Below, in pieces: positions 44,006-52,096 of a DNA stretch of 64,000 bases. The notes under the pieces were generated by a model, which made no database searches, was not told the origin of the DNA, and was given only the letters and a program-made list of their open reading frames with translations. The stretch is from Planctomycetota bacterium (GTDB taxonomy: Bacteria; Planctomycetota; Phycisphaerae; UBA1845; UTPLA1). A program made the position numbers and the translations under genes. Each line of letters opens with the position of its first letter. Position 1 is the first letter of the stretch. The DNA is taken from positions 1 through 64,000 of the forward strand of contig QEVG01000017.1 of the NCBI GenBank assembly GCA_003576905.1, given 5' to 3'.

Positions 44006-44935
44006 GTGATCATCCAGACCATCAACCTGACCAAGAGATACGGCAAGCTTGTCGCGCTGAACGGCCTGCACCTCAACATCGAGGAGGGCGAGTGCTTCGG
44101 TTACATCGGTCCGAACGGGGCGGGCAAGACGACGACCATCCGCATACTTGCGACGCTGCTCCAGCCCACCTGGGGCGAGGCCCGCGTCTGCGGACACACC
44201 GTCGGCTACGAATCGCGCCTGATCCGTCCGCTGATCGGTTACGTGCCCGATTTTTTCGGCGCCTATGAAGACATGGTGGTCCAGGAGTACCTCGAGTTCT
44301 TCGCCGCCGCCTACAACATTCACGGCGACCAGCGCAAGCGCATCGTCGGCGACGTCCTGGAACTGACCGATCTTTCCTACAAGCGGGACGCCCTCGTGGA
44401 CAGTCTCTCCCGCGGCATGAAACAGCGCCTTTCGGTCGCCCGTGTCCTTCTTCACGATCCGCGCGTGCTTTTCCTCGACGAACCCGCCAGCGGCCTGGAC
44501 CCCCGGGCGCGAATCGAAATGCGCGAGCTCCTCAAGGAGCTTCGGCGCATGGGCAAGACCATCATCATAAGCTCGCACATTCTCCACGAGCTCGCGGAGT
44601 TGTGCACGACTGTCGGGATCATCGAGCGGGGCGAACTTTTCTTTCACGGCTCGATCGAGGAAATCGTCCGCAGGACGAAGGTCGGAGCGCGCGTGGAAGT
44701 CCGCGTGCCGTCCGGGCAGGAACAGGCCGCCAAAATCCTCCAGCGGCTGGATCCGGTCCAGCAGGTCGAGGCCGATGACGGGCGCCTGCTCGTGTCGCTC
44801 AAGGGCGAGATGAATGACTTTTCGTTCATCGCCCGGGCCCTGATCGAAGCGCAAATCCCGATCCGCGAGATTCGCGAGGAACAGGTCAACCTCGAAACCG
44901 CGTTCATGCGGTTCACGAAGGGAATCGTACAATGA
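44006..44935 (+). CDS. ABC transporter ATP-binding protein (ABC-2 exporter type)
   Basis: 309 residues. Walker A GPNGAGKTT near 36-44, signature SLSRGMKQRLS near 133-143, Walker B RVLFLDEPASGLDP near 152-165, switch His in SSHILHE. A C-terminal extension of about 90 residues is typical of DrrA/CcmA-like exporters. GTG start with GGAG eleven bases upstream. Overlaps the next gene by four bases and pairs with the permease at 46078. Confidence 0.95.
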   Translation: MIIQTINLTKRYGKLVALNGLHLNIEEGECFGYIGPNGAGKTTTIRILATLLQPTWGEARVCGHTVGYESRLIRPLIGYVPDFFGAYEDMVVQEYLEFFAAAYNIHGDQRKRIVGDVLELTDLSYKRDALVDSLSRGMKQRLSVARVLLHDPRVLFLDEPASGLDPRARIEMRELLKELRRMGKTIIISSHILHELAELCTTVGIIERGELFFHGSIEEIVRRTKVGARVEVRVPSGQEQAAKILQRLDPVQQVEADDGRLLVSLKGEMNDFSFIARALIEAQIPIREIREEQVNLETAFMRFTKGIVQ

Positions 44936-46053
44936 TGCCACAGGCCCGACATTCCGCGCTCGCCCGGCGGCGCCCCGCGCTCCCGCTGGTCCATGCGGTC
45001 ATCCTGGTCCTCCTCGCCGCGCCGCTGACCGCCCAGGAGACGTCCGAGCACCTGGCGCCGCCGCCGGAGGACGATCCCGCGAGTCGCTACATGAAGCCGA
45101 CCACGCTCGGGCTTCGGCTGACGCCCGAGATCGCCGGCGCCATGAGCAGGAAAATCGTGGAGAACATGAGCCGCGAGTACGAACTCAGCCCCGATCAGGC
45201 CGCGTCCATCGAAAACATCTTTCAGCAGCGGCTCATGCGCTTTGCCCACGAGAACGAAAAGACCGGGCAGCGGATGATCGAGTTCATGATGGCGACGATG
45301 ATCGAGAACGACGGCCGTTTTCCCAGGGACAAGGCCCAGGAGTTCGCGAAGATGGCCAAGCCGATGCTGCCCAACCTCAAGCAGCTTGTTTCCGACATCG
45401 GCGCCGACGTCGGAAAGGAAATGTCGATGAGCCAGCGCCTCCGGTTCACCGGCGACATGACCAAGGCCGCCGCCGGAATCACGATCTTCGAGACGCGCAT
45501 GAAGCGCTGGGAGGAGGGCACCGTCGGGGAAAACGCAAATCCCTTCTGGGACCCCTCCGAGAAGGATCCCTCCGCGGTTCAGACCGACTCCGGCGAAGAC
45601 CCGAACGAACACCCCGATCTCAAGCGCGCCCGGCTGGAAGTGGAGCGGTGGTCCCTATGGGAAGTGAACATCGACGGCGAATGGCCCGAGTACGTCAAGC
45701 GCGCCGGCGAATACTACGAATTCGACGAAAAGCAAAAGACCGCCGCCGAGGCCATCCTCAAGCAGTGCCAGGAACGCGCCGGCGCGATCAAGTCGCCCGA
45801 GTGGACCGATCGCGTCAAGAAAAACCGCATCGCCCGGCGGCTTACCCGCCGCTCGCGCGACGAGATTCGCGAGGGCCCCGTGGCCTTCGCCCTCGATCAG
45901 GAGTATGAGAGACTGCGCCGGCCCCTTCAGGAACTGGACGCGGAGTTCAAGCGGCGCATCGACGAGTTGCCCGACGCCCGGCAGCGCGCCGCCGCCAAAG
46001 ATGCCGCTCGGCAGATGCTCTCCGACCGGGGCATGCAGGAACCGCCGATCTGA
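44932..46053 (+). CDS. Exported helical protein of the ABC operon, unknown
   Basis: 373 residues. Hydrophobic signal near 18-35, then an almost wholly helical, charged protein rich in Glu, Lys, Arg and Met with coiled-coil character near 240-360. No family recognised. The ATGATG start overlaps the ATPase stop, so it is translated with the transporter and is likely a periplasmic accessory. Confidence 0.8.
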   Translation: MMPQARHSALARRRPALPLVHAVILVLLAAPLTAQETSEHLAPPPEDDPASRYMKPTTLGLRLTPEIAGAMSRKIVENMSREYELSPDQAASIENIFQQRLMRFAHENEKTGQRMIEFMMATMIENDGRFPRDKAQEFAKMAKPMLPNLKQLVSDIGADVGKEMSMSQRLRFTGDMTKAAAGITIFETRMKRWEEGTVGENANPFWDPSEKDPSAVQTDSGEDPNEHPDLKRARLEVERWSLWEVNIDGEWPEYVKRAGEYYEFDEKQKTAAEAILKQCQERAGAIKSPEWTDRVKKNRIARRLTRRSRDEIREGPVAFALDQEYERLRRPLQELDAEFKRRIDELPDARQRAAAKDAARQMLSDRGMQEPPI

Positions 46054-46077
46054 CGGCACAGGGACCCCTTACGGAAC

Positions 46078-47904
46078 ATGGCTTCGCTCGTTCGCGATCT
46101 CGGTCACTGGTTCTGGCGGCTCGCCCCGGCCAACCCGATCCTCGTGCGCGTCGTTCATGCCGCCGGGCGGCGCATCCGCCACCTGTGGATGCGCACCGCC
46201 TACCTCGGCATCCTGGCGGCCATCGTCATCATCGGCGTGCTGATCATGCAGAGCGGCGAGTCATCGCTCGCCGACCTCGCAAAGAACGCCACGCAGGTGT
46301 TCAACATCGTCGCCCAGGTGCAGCTCCTGATGGTGTGCATCCTCGCTCCCCTGTTCACTGCCGCCGCCATCACCCAGGAAAAGGACTCGCAAACCTACAA
46401 CATCCTTCTTTCCACGCCGCTCACCAACGGGCAGATCGTCTTCGGCTCGCTCCTGTCGCGGCTCTATTTCGTCTTCATGCTGCTCGTCGCCGGGATTCCG
46501 CTCTTCTGTATCATGATGGTCTACGGCGGCGTCACCGGTGAGGAAATCATCCTTTCCATCTCGCTCGCCGGCGCAACCGCCCTGCTCACCGGCTCGATGG
46601 CCATCAGCATCAGTGTCATCAAGATCGGCACCGGCCGGACCATTTTCACTTTTTACCTCGCCATCGCGCTCTACCTGATCGTCGTCTACGCCATGAGCAA
46701 CCTGTCGGCGCTCATTCCGCCCGAGGCCCAGCCCGCCCCCACCACTGGTGCGCGGATAAGCTGGCTCGCCGCGTTCCATCCGTTCCTCGCCCTCGCCGTG
46801 GTCCTCGGCAAGACGCTCGCCCCGCCCGAGGGTGCCGTTGCGCATTACGGATTCCCCGGCCGTTACCTTCTGGCCTTTCCCCAGTACAGCTACCTGGTCA
46901 TCACCGTGGTCACGTCGCTGATTCTCGTGTCGCTCAGCCTTTTCTTCGTCCGCCGCGGCGCGAAGGAAGGCGAGATCACGATATGGTCGCGCCTCTTCGA
47001 AAAGCTCGGTCTGTCACGCAAACGCGGCGAGCAGACCCGAAGCCCACGCCACGTCTGGCATAACCCCGTCAGTTGGCGCGAGTCCGTCACCGGCGCGGCC
47101 GCCGGCGGAGGATTCCTTGCGCGGTACGCCGTTCTCGGCGCCGGCCTGGCCGTTGCCATCACCCTTTTGATCCTCTACGGCTTCGGTTCTCTCACACTTT
47201 CCGAAACCCGCGCCTGGCTCTTCGGCATTGCCGCCGTCGAAGTGGGAATCGCTCTCTTCATCGCCACCGCGACCGCCGCGACGAGCATGACCCGCGAAAA
47301 GGAATCCAACACGCTCGAACTGCTCCTCAGCACGCCCCTGACCAGCAAACAGATCATCACCGGCAAGATCTGGGGCCTCGTCTGGGCCGCCGGGCCGATG
47401 CTGCTCGTCCCCTGGCTTACGGTCGCCCTGTTCGTCCTAGCCGGAATGCTCGGTTCCGGCGGGCGGATCGTTCCGCCCGAGACGCTGATTACGCTCCCGA
47501 TCCTCCTCGTCGCCTTCACCGCGTCGTGCTGCATGATCGGGCTTCAGGCCTCGATCAAGAGCAAGAAGACGCTCGCCGCGGTCTTTTCCAGCATGGGCGT
47601 GGTGATTTTCTTCGTGGTGATCACGAGCAGTTGCGTCTTTGCCATCCGCAGTGGCGACAGCCCGCAGTTCTCCGCCGCCACCTGGCCCATGACCCCGATC
47701 ACGGCCTTGTGGGTGCTCGTCGACCCGGAGACCGGCCTGGTGGACCAGGGCGTCACCATCGTCCCCGAGGTCATGAAACAGTGCCGGCTGATTGTCTTTA
47801 TCGCGGCGATCTGCTCGGCGGCCATTTACGGCCTGATCGGCCTGGGCGTTCTGCGCAGCATGGTGCGGAACTTTGACATGATTATTCGGAAGCAGAGTGC
47901 GTAG
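46078..47904 (+). CDS. ABC-2 family permease, duplicated two-half protein
   Basis: 608 residues with about twelve transmembrane helices in two homologous halves. Each half contains the ABC-2 hallmark: ITQEKDSQTYNILLSTPLTNGQIVFG (about 100-125) and the matching MTREKESNTLELLLSTPLTSKQIITG (about 405-430). This suggests a gene fusion of two permease subunits. It is the membrane partner of the ATPase at 44006. Confidence 0.92.
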   Translation: MASLVRDLGHWFWRLAPANPILVRVVHAAGRRIRHLWMRTAYLGILAAIVIIGVLIMQSGESSLADLAKNATQVFNIVAQVQLLMVCILAPLFTAAAITQEKDSQTYNILLSTPLTNGQIVFGSLLSRLYFVFMLLVAGIPLFCIMMVYGGVTGEEIILSISLAGATALLTGSMAISISVIKIGTGRTIFTFYLAIALYLIVVYAMSNLSALIPPEAQPAPTTGARISWLAAFHPFLALAVVLGKTLAPPEGAVAHYGFPGRYLLAFPQYSYLVITVVTSLILVSLSLFFVRRGAKEGEITIWSRLFEKLGLSRKRGEQTRSPRHVWHNPVSWRESVTGAAAGGGFLARYAVLGAGLAVAITLLILYGFGSLTLSETRAWLFGIAAVEVGIALFIATATAATSMTREKESNTLELLLSTPLTSKQIITGKIWGLVWAAGPMLLVPWLTVALFVLAGMLGSGGRIVPPETLITLPILLVAFTASCCMIGLQASIKSKKTLAAVFSSMGVVIFFVVITSSCVFAIRSGDSPQFSAATWPMTPITALWVLVDPETGLVDQGVTIVPEVMKQCRLIVFIAAICSAAIYGLIGLGVLRSMVRNFDMIIRKQSA

Positions 47905-47952
47905 CCAACGGCGAACTTGCGCAAGCGTCAATCGTTTTGAGCGCGACGACAA

Positions 47953-48285
47953 CTACAGTGTCTTGTGTCCACCGCCGGACAATTGCAGGCCGACGATCCC
48001 CGCGATAATCAGCCCGATTGATATCACCTTCGCCGCCGTGGCAGGCTCCTTGAAGTACATTACCCCGGCCACCGCAATGAGCACTGCCCCGGAACCGGCC
48101 CAGATGGCGTACGCCACCCCGATCTCCATCTTTTTCGTCGCCAGCGCCAGGAACACGACGCTGAGCAGGTAGCTGACAATCAGCACGGCCGTCGGCCGGG
48201 GCCGGGTCAGCCCCGCCGAAAGCTTCATCGCAATGGCCCACGCCACTTCGAAAACAATGGCCAGCAACAGATAGAAGGAGGTCAC
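47953..48285 (-). CDS. Small multidrug resistance (SMR) family transporter
   Basis: 110 residues with four transmembrane helices. The key membrane Glu is at residue 13 (VFEVAWAIAMK), matching Glu14 of EmrE, which supports the GTG start at 48285 even though only a weak AGG precedes it; upstream in-frame ATGs would add a non-typical N-terminus. GVAYAIWAGSGA is the family signature of helix 3. Proton-coupled export of cations such as quaternary amines or guanidinium. Confidence 0.9.
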   Translation of the reverse strand: MTSFYLLLAIVFEVAWAIAMKLSAGLTRPRPTAVLIVSYLLSVVFLALATKKMEIGVAYAIWAGSGAVLIAVAGVMYFKEPATAAKVISIGLIIAGIVGLQLSGGGHKTL

Positions 48286-48419
48286 GCCAATGAGCCTGTC
48301 ACCGCTCGGCAACCGCGTGAAGCCGAGGTTCATGTGTGATTGTCTGAGTTCCCGATGATTCGTTCCGAGGACCGCCAATAACCTGCGTGCCCGGGATCAG
48401 AGGCAAAGTTCCCGTGGAC

Positions 48420-49577
48420 TTAACGCGAATGAGGAGACATGCCCATTCGGCGGAGCCAGCGAAAATGCGACACGATCCCGGCGATGAATGTCTCGTGGGC
48501 CCTGTACTTCAGCTTAAAGTCGCGGCACGTCTCTTCCACGACTCGGGCCAGCGCCGGGTAATGCACGTGACATATCTGCGGGAAAAGATGGTGTTCGATC
48601 TGGAAGTTAAGCCCGCCGATAAGCCAGGCCAGTACGCGATTGCGCGGGGCGAAGTCGACCGTCGTTTCGACCTGGTGCTCGGCCCAGCTGGATTCAATCC
48701 GACCTGTCTCCGGGTCCGCCTGGGGAAATTCGGCCTCCTCGACGCAGTGGGCCATCTGAAATACAACGCTCAGCGAGATTCCCAGCACCAAAGACATGAT
48801 CCCGTACAGGGCCAGTACCCACCACCAAGGATAAAAAAACAGCGGGATCACAAAGGCCAGCGAAAAGAAAAACGCCTTGCCGGCGATGAAAGTAACGAGG
48901 TCCCAGCCCTTCGGCCGCGGAAACCGGTGCCCGGCGATCCGCCCCACGATCACGTCACGAAAGTCGTCATACACCTGCCATTTGACGGGGAGGAACCCGT
49001 AAAGAATCCACAAATAATAGTGCTGCACACGATGGAACTTCAATCGCTTCTGCTGGGGCGACAGGCGGCCCAGGATACCGATGTTTATGTCATCGTCGTG
49101 GCCCGAGACGTTGGTGTAGCTGTGGTGAATGGTGTTGTGCTTGCGGGCCCAGACGTAGGAGCTGCCGCCGAGCAGATCGAGCGTGATGGACGCAAGCTTG
49201 TTGATCCACCGCTGATTTGAATAGGCGCCGTGGTTGCCGTCGTGCTGAACAGTAAAGGCCGCCGTCGCGACGGAAAGCCCGAGCAGAAGGGCCAGCGGCG
49301 CCGCGAGCCACCAGGTGCCCGCGGCGAGGATCAGCAGGGTGTACATCACCGCGCACCACGAGAGGACGATCGCCGACTTGGCGTACATCTGGGGACAGTC
49401 GCGGGGCGTGCGGCCGGTCGTGGCGAAATACGCATCGACGCGCTCGCGAAGGGCCCGGCGAAAGCCGTCGGGAGAGTGGAACTTAAGGGGCGGTACTGCG
49501 GCATCTTCGATAAACCGGGGAGCCGCCTTGCGGGGCTCAGTTTCTGATTGCGATGTGATGATCACTCGTTGCCTCAT
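48420..49577 (-). CDS. Fatty acid desaturase (membrane-bound, front-end type)
   Basis: 385 residues. All three histidine boxes are present: HDGNH (112-116), HNTIHH (147-152) and QIEHH near 325, the Gln first box typical of front-end/acyl-lipid desaturases. Four to five hydrophobic helices. No fused cytochrome b5. Introduces double bonds into membrane acyl chains with a di-iron centre and O2. The ATG at 49577 stands one base after the T-run of an intrinsic terminator, so expression must read through it or initiate at the very end of it. Confidence 0.93.
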   Translation of the reverse strand: MRQRVIITSQSETEPRKAAPRFIEDAAVPPLKFHSPDGFRRALRERVDAYFATTGRTPRDCPQMYAKSAIVLSWCAVMYTLLILAAGTWWLAAPLALLLGLSVATAAFTVQHDGNHGAYSNQRWINKLASITLDLLGGSSYVWARKHNTIHHSYTNVSGHDDDINIGILGRLSPQQKRLKFHRVQHYYLWILYGFLPVKWQVYDDFRDVIVGRIAGHRFPRPKGWDLVTFIAGKAFFFSLAFVIPLFFYPWWWVLALYGIMSLVLGISLSVVFQMAHCVEEAEFPQADPETGRIESSWAEHQVETTVDFAPRNRVLAWLIGGLNFQIEHHLFPQICHVHYPALARVVEETCRDFKLKYRAHETFIAGIVSHFRWLRRMGMSPHSR

Positions 49578-49578
49578 G

Positions 49579-49625
49579 AAAAAAACCGACGCGGCTCAAC
49601 ACCCGAGGGCGTCGAGCCGCGTCGG
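49579..49625 (-). terminator. Strong intrinsic terminator directly before the desaturase start
   Basis: Perfect twelve-base stem (49614-49625 with 49586-49597), 16-base loop and T7 (49585-49579) on the minus strand. It ends two bases before the desaturase ATG. Together with the promoter at 49718-49745 it bounds an RNA of about 130 bases. Confidence 0.9.
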
Positions 49626-49717
49626 CTTGCTTGTTGACTGGCCACCACGTTACCGCGAGGTGCCCCTTCGTCCGTCATCCAACGCTCAAGGGCTCAAGTA
49701 CGGATGGACGCAACGGA

Positions 49718-49745
49718 ATTATAGCGGCAGCCATCGACATGACAA
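49718..49745 (-). promoter_or_regulatory. Sigma70-type promoter ahead of the desaturase leader
   Basis: On the minus strand, TTGTCA (49745-49740), 16 bases, perfect TATAAT (49723-49718). Predicted start near 49711. Five of six and six of six matches to consensus. Confidence 0.7.
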
Positions 49746-49839
49746 GCGACCCGGAAAACGGGTGGAATCCGATCGTCAATTCCGAATAGTGCCAATGTAT
49801 TGGCATCGTTTCACGCAGCGAGACGCTTCAACGAGCAGA

Positions 49840-49874
49840 AACGGGCGGCCCGCAGTTCCTGCGTTCCGCCCGTT
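49840..49874 (-). terminator. Hairpin after the Xer recombinase gene
   Basis: Nine-base perfect inverted repeat AACGGGCGG/CCGCCCGTT (49840-49848 and 49866-49874) 49 bases after the recombinase stop, followed on the minus strand by a short TTTCT. A plausible but weak terminator. Confidence 0.5.
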
Positions 49875-49922
49875 CTGATGGTTCTCGCAATCACTGTACC
49901 GGTGTCGGCCCGACCCGGAGGT

Positions 49923-50945
49923 TTACGCCCTTGGGTGGCTGTTGTCGTAGTCCTTCTTCAACTGCGTCGTGGTCACGTGGGTGTAGACCTGCGTCGTGCT
50001 GATGGACTGGTGGCCGAGCAGCTCCTGCACGCTACGAAGGTCGGCGCCGTTGTTGAGCATGTGGGTCGCGAACGTATGGCGGATCGTATGGGGGCTGATC
50101 GACGGATCGAGCCCGCACATGATGAGATATTTGTCCAGCTTGCGGCGGACGCTTCGTGTGCTGAGGCGCTGTCCGTGCTTGTTGACGAAGAGCGGCTGCT
50201 GATCGAAGGTCGCGTTTCGCGGGTCGCGGATGCGCATTTCGAGATACTTCTTGATCGCGACGATTGCCGTCGGGCCGATCGGCGAGACGCGCTCCTTGCG
50301 GCCCTTGCCGCGAATCCGGAGGCACTCGCCCGTGGCGTCCACGTCGGCGATGTTCAGGGCGACCAGCTCGCTGACCCGTACGCCGGTCGAATACAGCGTC
50401 TCCAGCATCGCCCGGTCGCGGGCGCCGAGGAGCGTCGAATCGTCCGGCGTCGAAAGCAGCTTCTGAATCTGTTCGACCTCGAGGAATTTCGGCAGGCGCT
50501 TCTCCTGCTTCGGCGTCCGGATCGAGGCGACGGGATTCTGCGAAATATATCCGCGCCGCAGGCAGAACTTGTAGAAGCTCCGCAGCGTCGCGAGCTTCCG
50601 CGCCGCCGTGGCCTTCGAGTATTCCCGCTCATGCAGAAACGCGAGGAACGAGCGAATCTGCTCGGCCGATACGCTCAGAAGCTTCTCGCGCAGCACCTGG
50701 TTGTCGGCCGGAGACTGCGTCGCCGCCGGGGCCGTCGCAACCGCCGTGCCGGTTCCGCCGTAGCCGCCGCCCGACTTGCCCTTCACCGGAACCGACGCCG
50801 CGGCCGCCGCTTCGGGGCCGCCGACGAGGAACTGGCTGAACTGGAACAGGTCGGCGGCGTAGCACTTGCCCGTATGCGGTGAAAAGTGGCGCTCGAACCG
50901 CAGGTAGTTCAGAAAGTCTGTTACGAGAGGATGTTCTTGGCTCAT
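49923..50945 (-). CDS. xerC: Tyrosine recombinase XerC/XerD-like
   Basis: 340 residues. N-terminal SAM-like DNA-binding domain (about 1-150) interrupted by a low-complexity Ala/Gly/Lys segment at about 43-82, which ordinary Xer proteins lack. The catalytic domain has the Arg of STGVRVSEL, the HTIRHTFATH box (His-x-x-Arg), the LGHQS His and the Tyr of QVYTHV. Resolves chromosome dimers at dif. No integron or mobile-element context. A GCCGATAA motif lies about 20 bases before the start. Confidence 0.93.
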   Translation of the reverse strand: MSQEHPLVTDFLNYLRFERHFSPHTGKCYAADLFQFSQFLVGGPEAAAAASVPVKGKSGGGYGGTGTAVATAPAATQSPADNQVLREKLLSVSAEQIRSFLAFLHEREYSKATAARKLATLRSFYKFCLRRGYISQNPVASIRTPKQEKRLPKFLEVEQIQKLLSTPDDSTLLGARDRAMLETLYSTGVRVSELVALNIADVDATGECLRIRGKGRKERVSPIGPTAIVAIKKYLEMRIRDPRNATFDQQPLFVNKHGQRLSTRSVRRKLDKYLIMCGLDPSISPHTIRHTFATHMLNNGADLRSVQELLGHQSISTTQVYTHVTTTQLKKDYDNSHPRA

Positions 50946-51120
50946 GATCGCGGAACTCGTTATCGGCGACGTTACTTCCTAGTTTCTCTGCAACCTGGCT
51001 CAGCCACGCTCCCGGGCCTGCCCACCGGATTACAGCCGCATCGGCGACACGGTCCGGGTCTTGCGGACCGTTTCGCCGCCGCCGGCCCTTTGGCCGTCGG
51101 CGACATCCCTATCGGGCGTT

Positions 51121-51330
51121 TCATGACCGGAGTTCATCTAGTTCCATTTCCAATCTGCGTCCCATCTGGTAGCTCAGCACGGCCGCGTCAAACCAGTCGA
51201 AATCGCAGTTGTTATCGCTCGCAAGGCTCGCAAATGACGCGATCACGTCGGCCTCGTTGCCGGGGCGATAGCGGAACAGGTACCTGTGACCGCCCTTGAC
51301 CAGCGAAAGCTGTCTGACCGGTTCGTTCAT
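51121..51330 (-). CDS. Small conserved-looking hypothetical protein (69 residues)
   Basis: Soluble mixed alpha/beta protein with one transmembrane-free fold; central FDWFDAAVLSYQMG stretch. Its ATG overlaps the stop of the preceding lipoprotein gene (ATGA), so it is co-translated with it. Function unknown. The coupling and codon use make it a credible gene. Confidence 0.7.
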   Translation of the reverse strand: MNEPVRQLSLVKGGHRYLFRYRPGNEADVIASFASLASDNNCDFDWFDAAVLSYQMGRRLEMELDELRS

Positions 51331-52088
51331 GAGGGGTTCTCCGTTTGGCCGACGTCCGCCGCCACCGACTCGGTGCCCGGATACTGCGCGAGCAGCCGGT
51401 TCAGTGCGTCGTGCCAGCAGAATCGGATGAAAAGCGTCTGTACTTTTAGGTATTGTCGCCAGCCCATCAGCAGCTCTTCGTCGCGCGCCGCGGCATATTG
51501 CTTGATCAAATCCGCCACGTACTCGTGATTGCCGTTGTAGGTCGCCTGCGCCTGGCTGACCGGGGCCGTCGCCGACGTGAATTCAATCGGCGCCATCATG
51601 CGCGACGTCGACACCTGCCTGACCGACCGCGGATCGACGCCCGGCGTCAGGTAGAGTTGCACCGCGACACCCAGAATCGGGGTGTAGGCCTCGAACTCCG
51701 TTACGCCGGCCACGATGATGCCGTCCGCGCCGACCGCGTCCGCAACGCGAACGGCGTGCTCCGGCGACTCAATCTGGGTCTTGCCCTGGGCTGTCAGAAC
51801 GGCCACCACCCGGCTCACCGGCAGTACGGTGGCACCGTTGACGAACGTCAATTCCGATGCGAGCAGGTCGGCCGCCTTGACCGGATCGAGGCTGAATTCG
51901 CCGCTGAAGTTGAGAATCGGCGCAACCGCGAAGACCATCGGCTCCGGCAGCGCCGTCTGCATGCGCACCTCTTCCTCCGTATGTGCGCATCCGGGAAGCG
52001 CCGCCGCGCAAAGCGCCGCGACGCGTAGCGCGAGGGTGTTCGCTCTTGCTCCCGATCGCGTCATCATTCCGTCCCGTCGTCGCCTCAT
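51327..52088 (-). CDS. Lipoprotein, unknown function
   Basis: 253 residues. N-terminal Arg-rich segment, hydrophobic stretch and lipobox ALPGC (Cys near 34). The remainder resembles outer-membrane-associated proteins that bind a nucleotide-like fold (ADLLASELTFVNGATVLPVSR and GADGIIVAGVTEFE), somewhat like CsgG/LpoB-type domains, but I cannot name the family firmly. AGGACGGG precedes the ATG. Ends in an ATGA overlap with the small gene. Confidence 0.78.
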   Translation of the reverse strand: MRRRRDGMMTRSGARANTLALRVAALCAAALPGCAHTEEEVRMQTALPEPMVFAVAPILNFSGEFSLDPVKAADLLASELTFVNGATVLPVSRVVAVLTAQGKTQIESPEHAVRVADAVGADGIIVAGVTEFEAYTPILGVAVQLYLTPGVDPRSVRQVSTSRMMAPIEFTSATAPVSQAQATYNGNHEYVADLIKQYAAARDEELLMGWRQYLKVQTLFIRFCWHDALNRLLAQYPGTESVAADVGQTENPS

Positions 52089-52096
52089 GACCCGTC

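Noticed and set aside
49578-49680. Possible 34-codon leader ORF ending on the desaturase ATG with a T7 slip site
   Set aside because: No ribosome-binding site and a composition dictated by the terminator stem; frameshifting into the desaturase cannot be supported.
50946-51120. Possible riboswitch in the leader of the Xer gene
   Set aside because: GC-rich with some hairpins, but it lacks the conserved cores of cyclic-di-GMP or cobalamin riboswitches.
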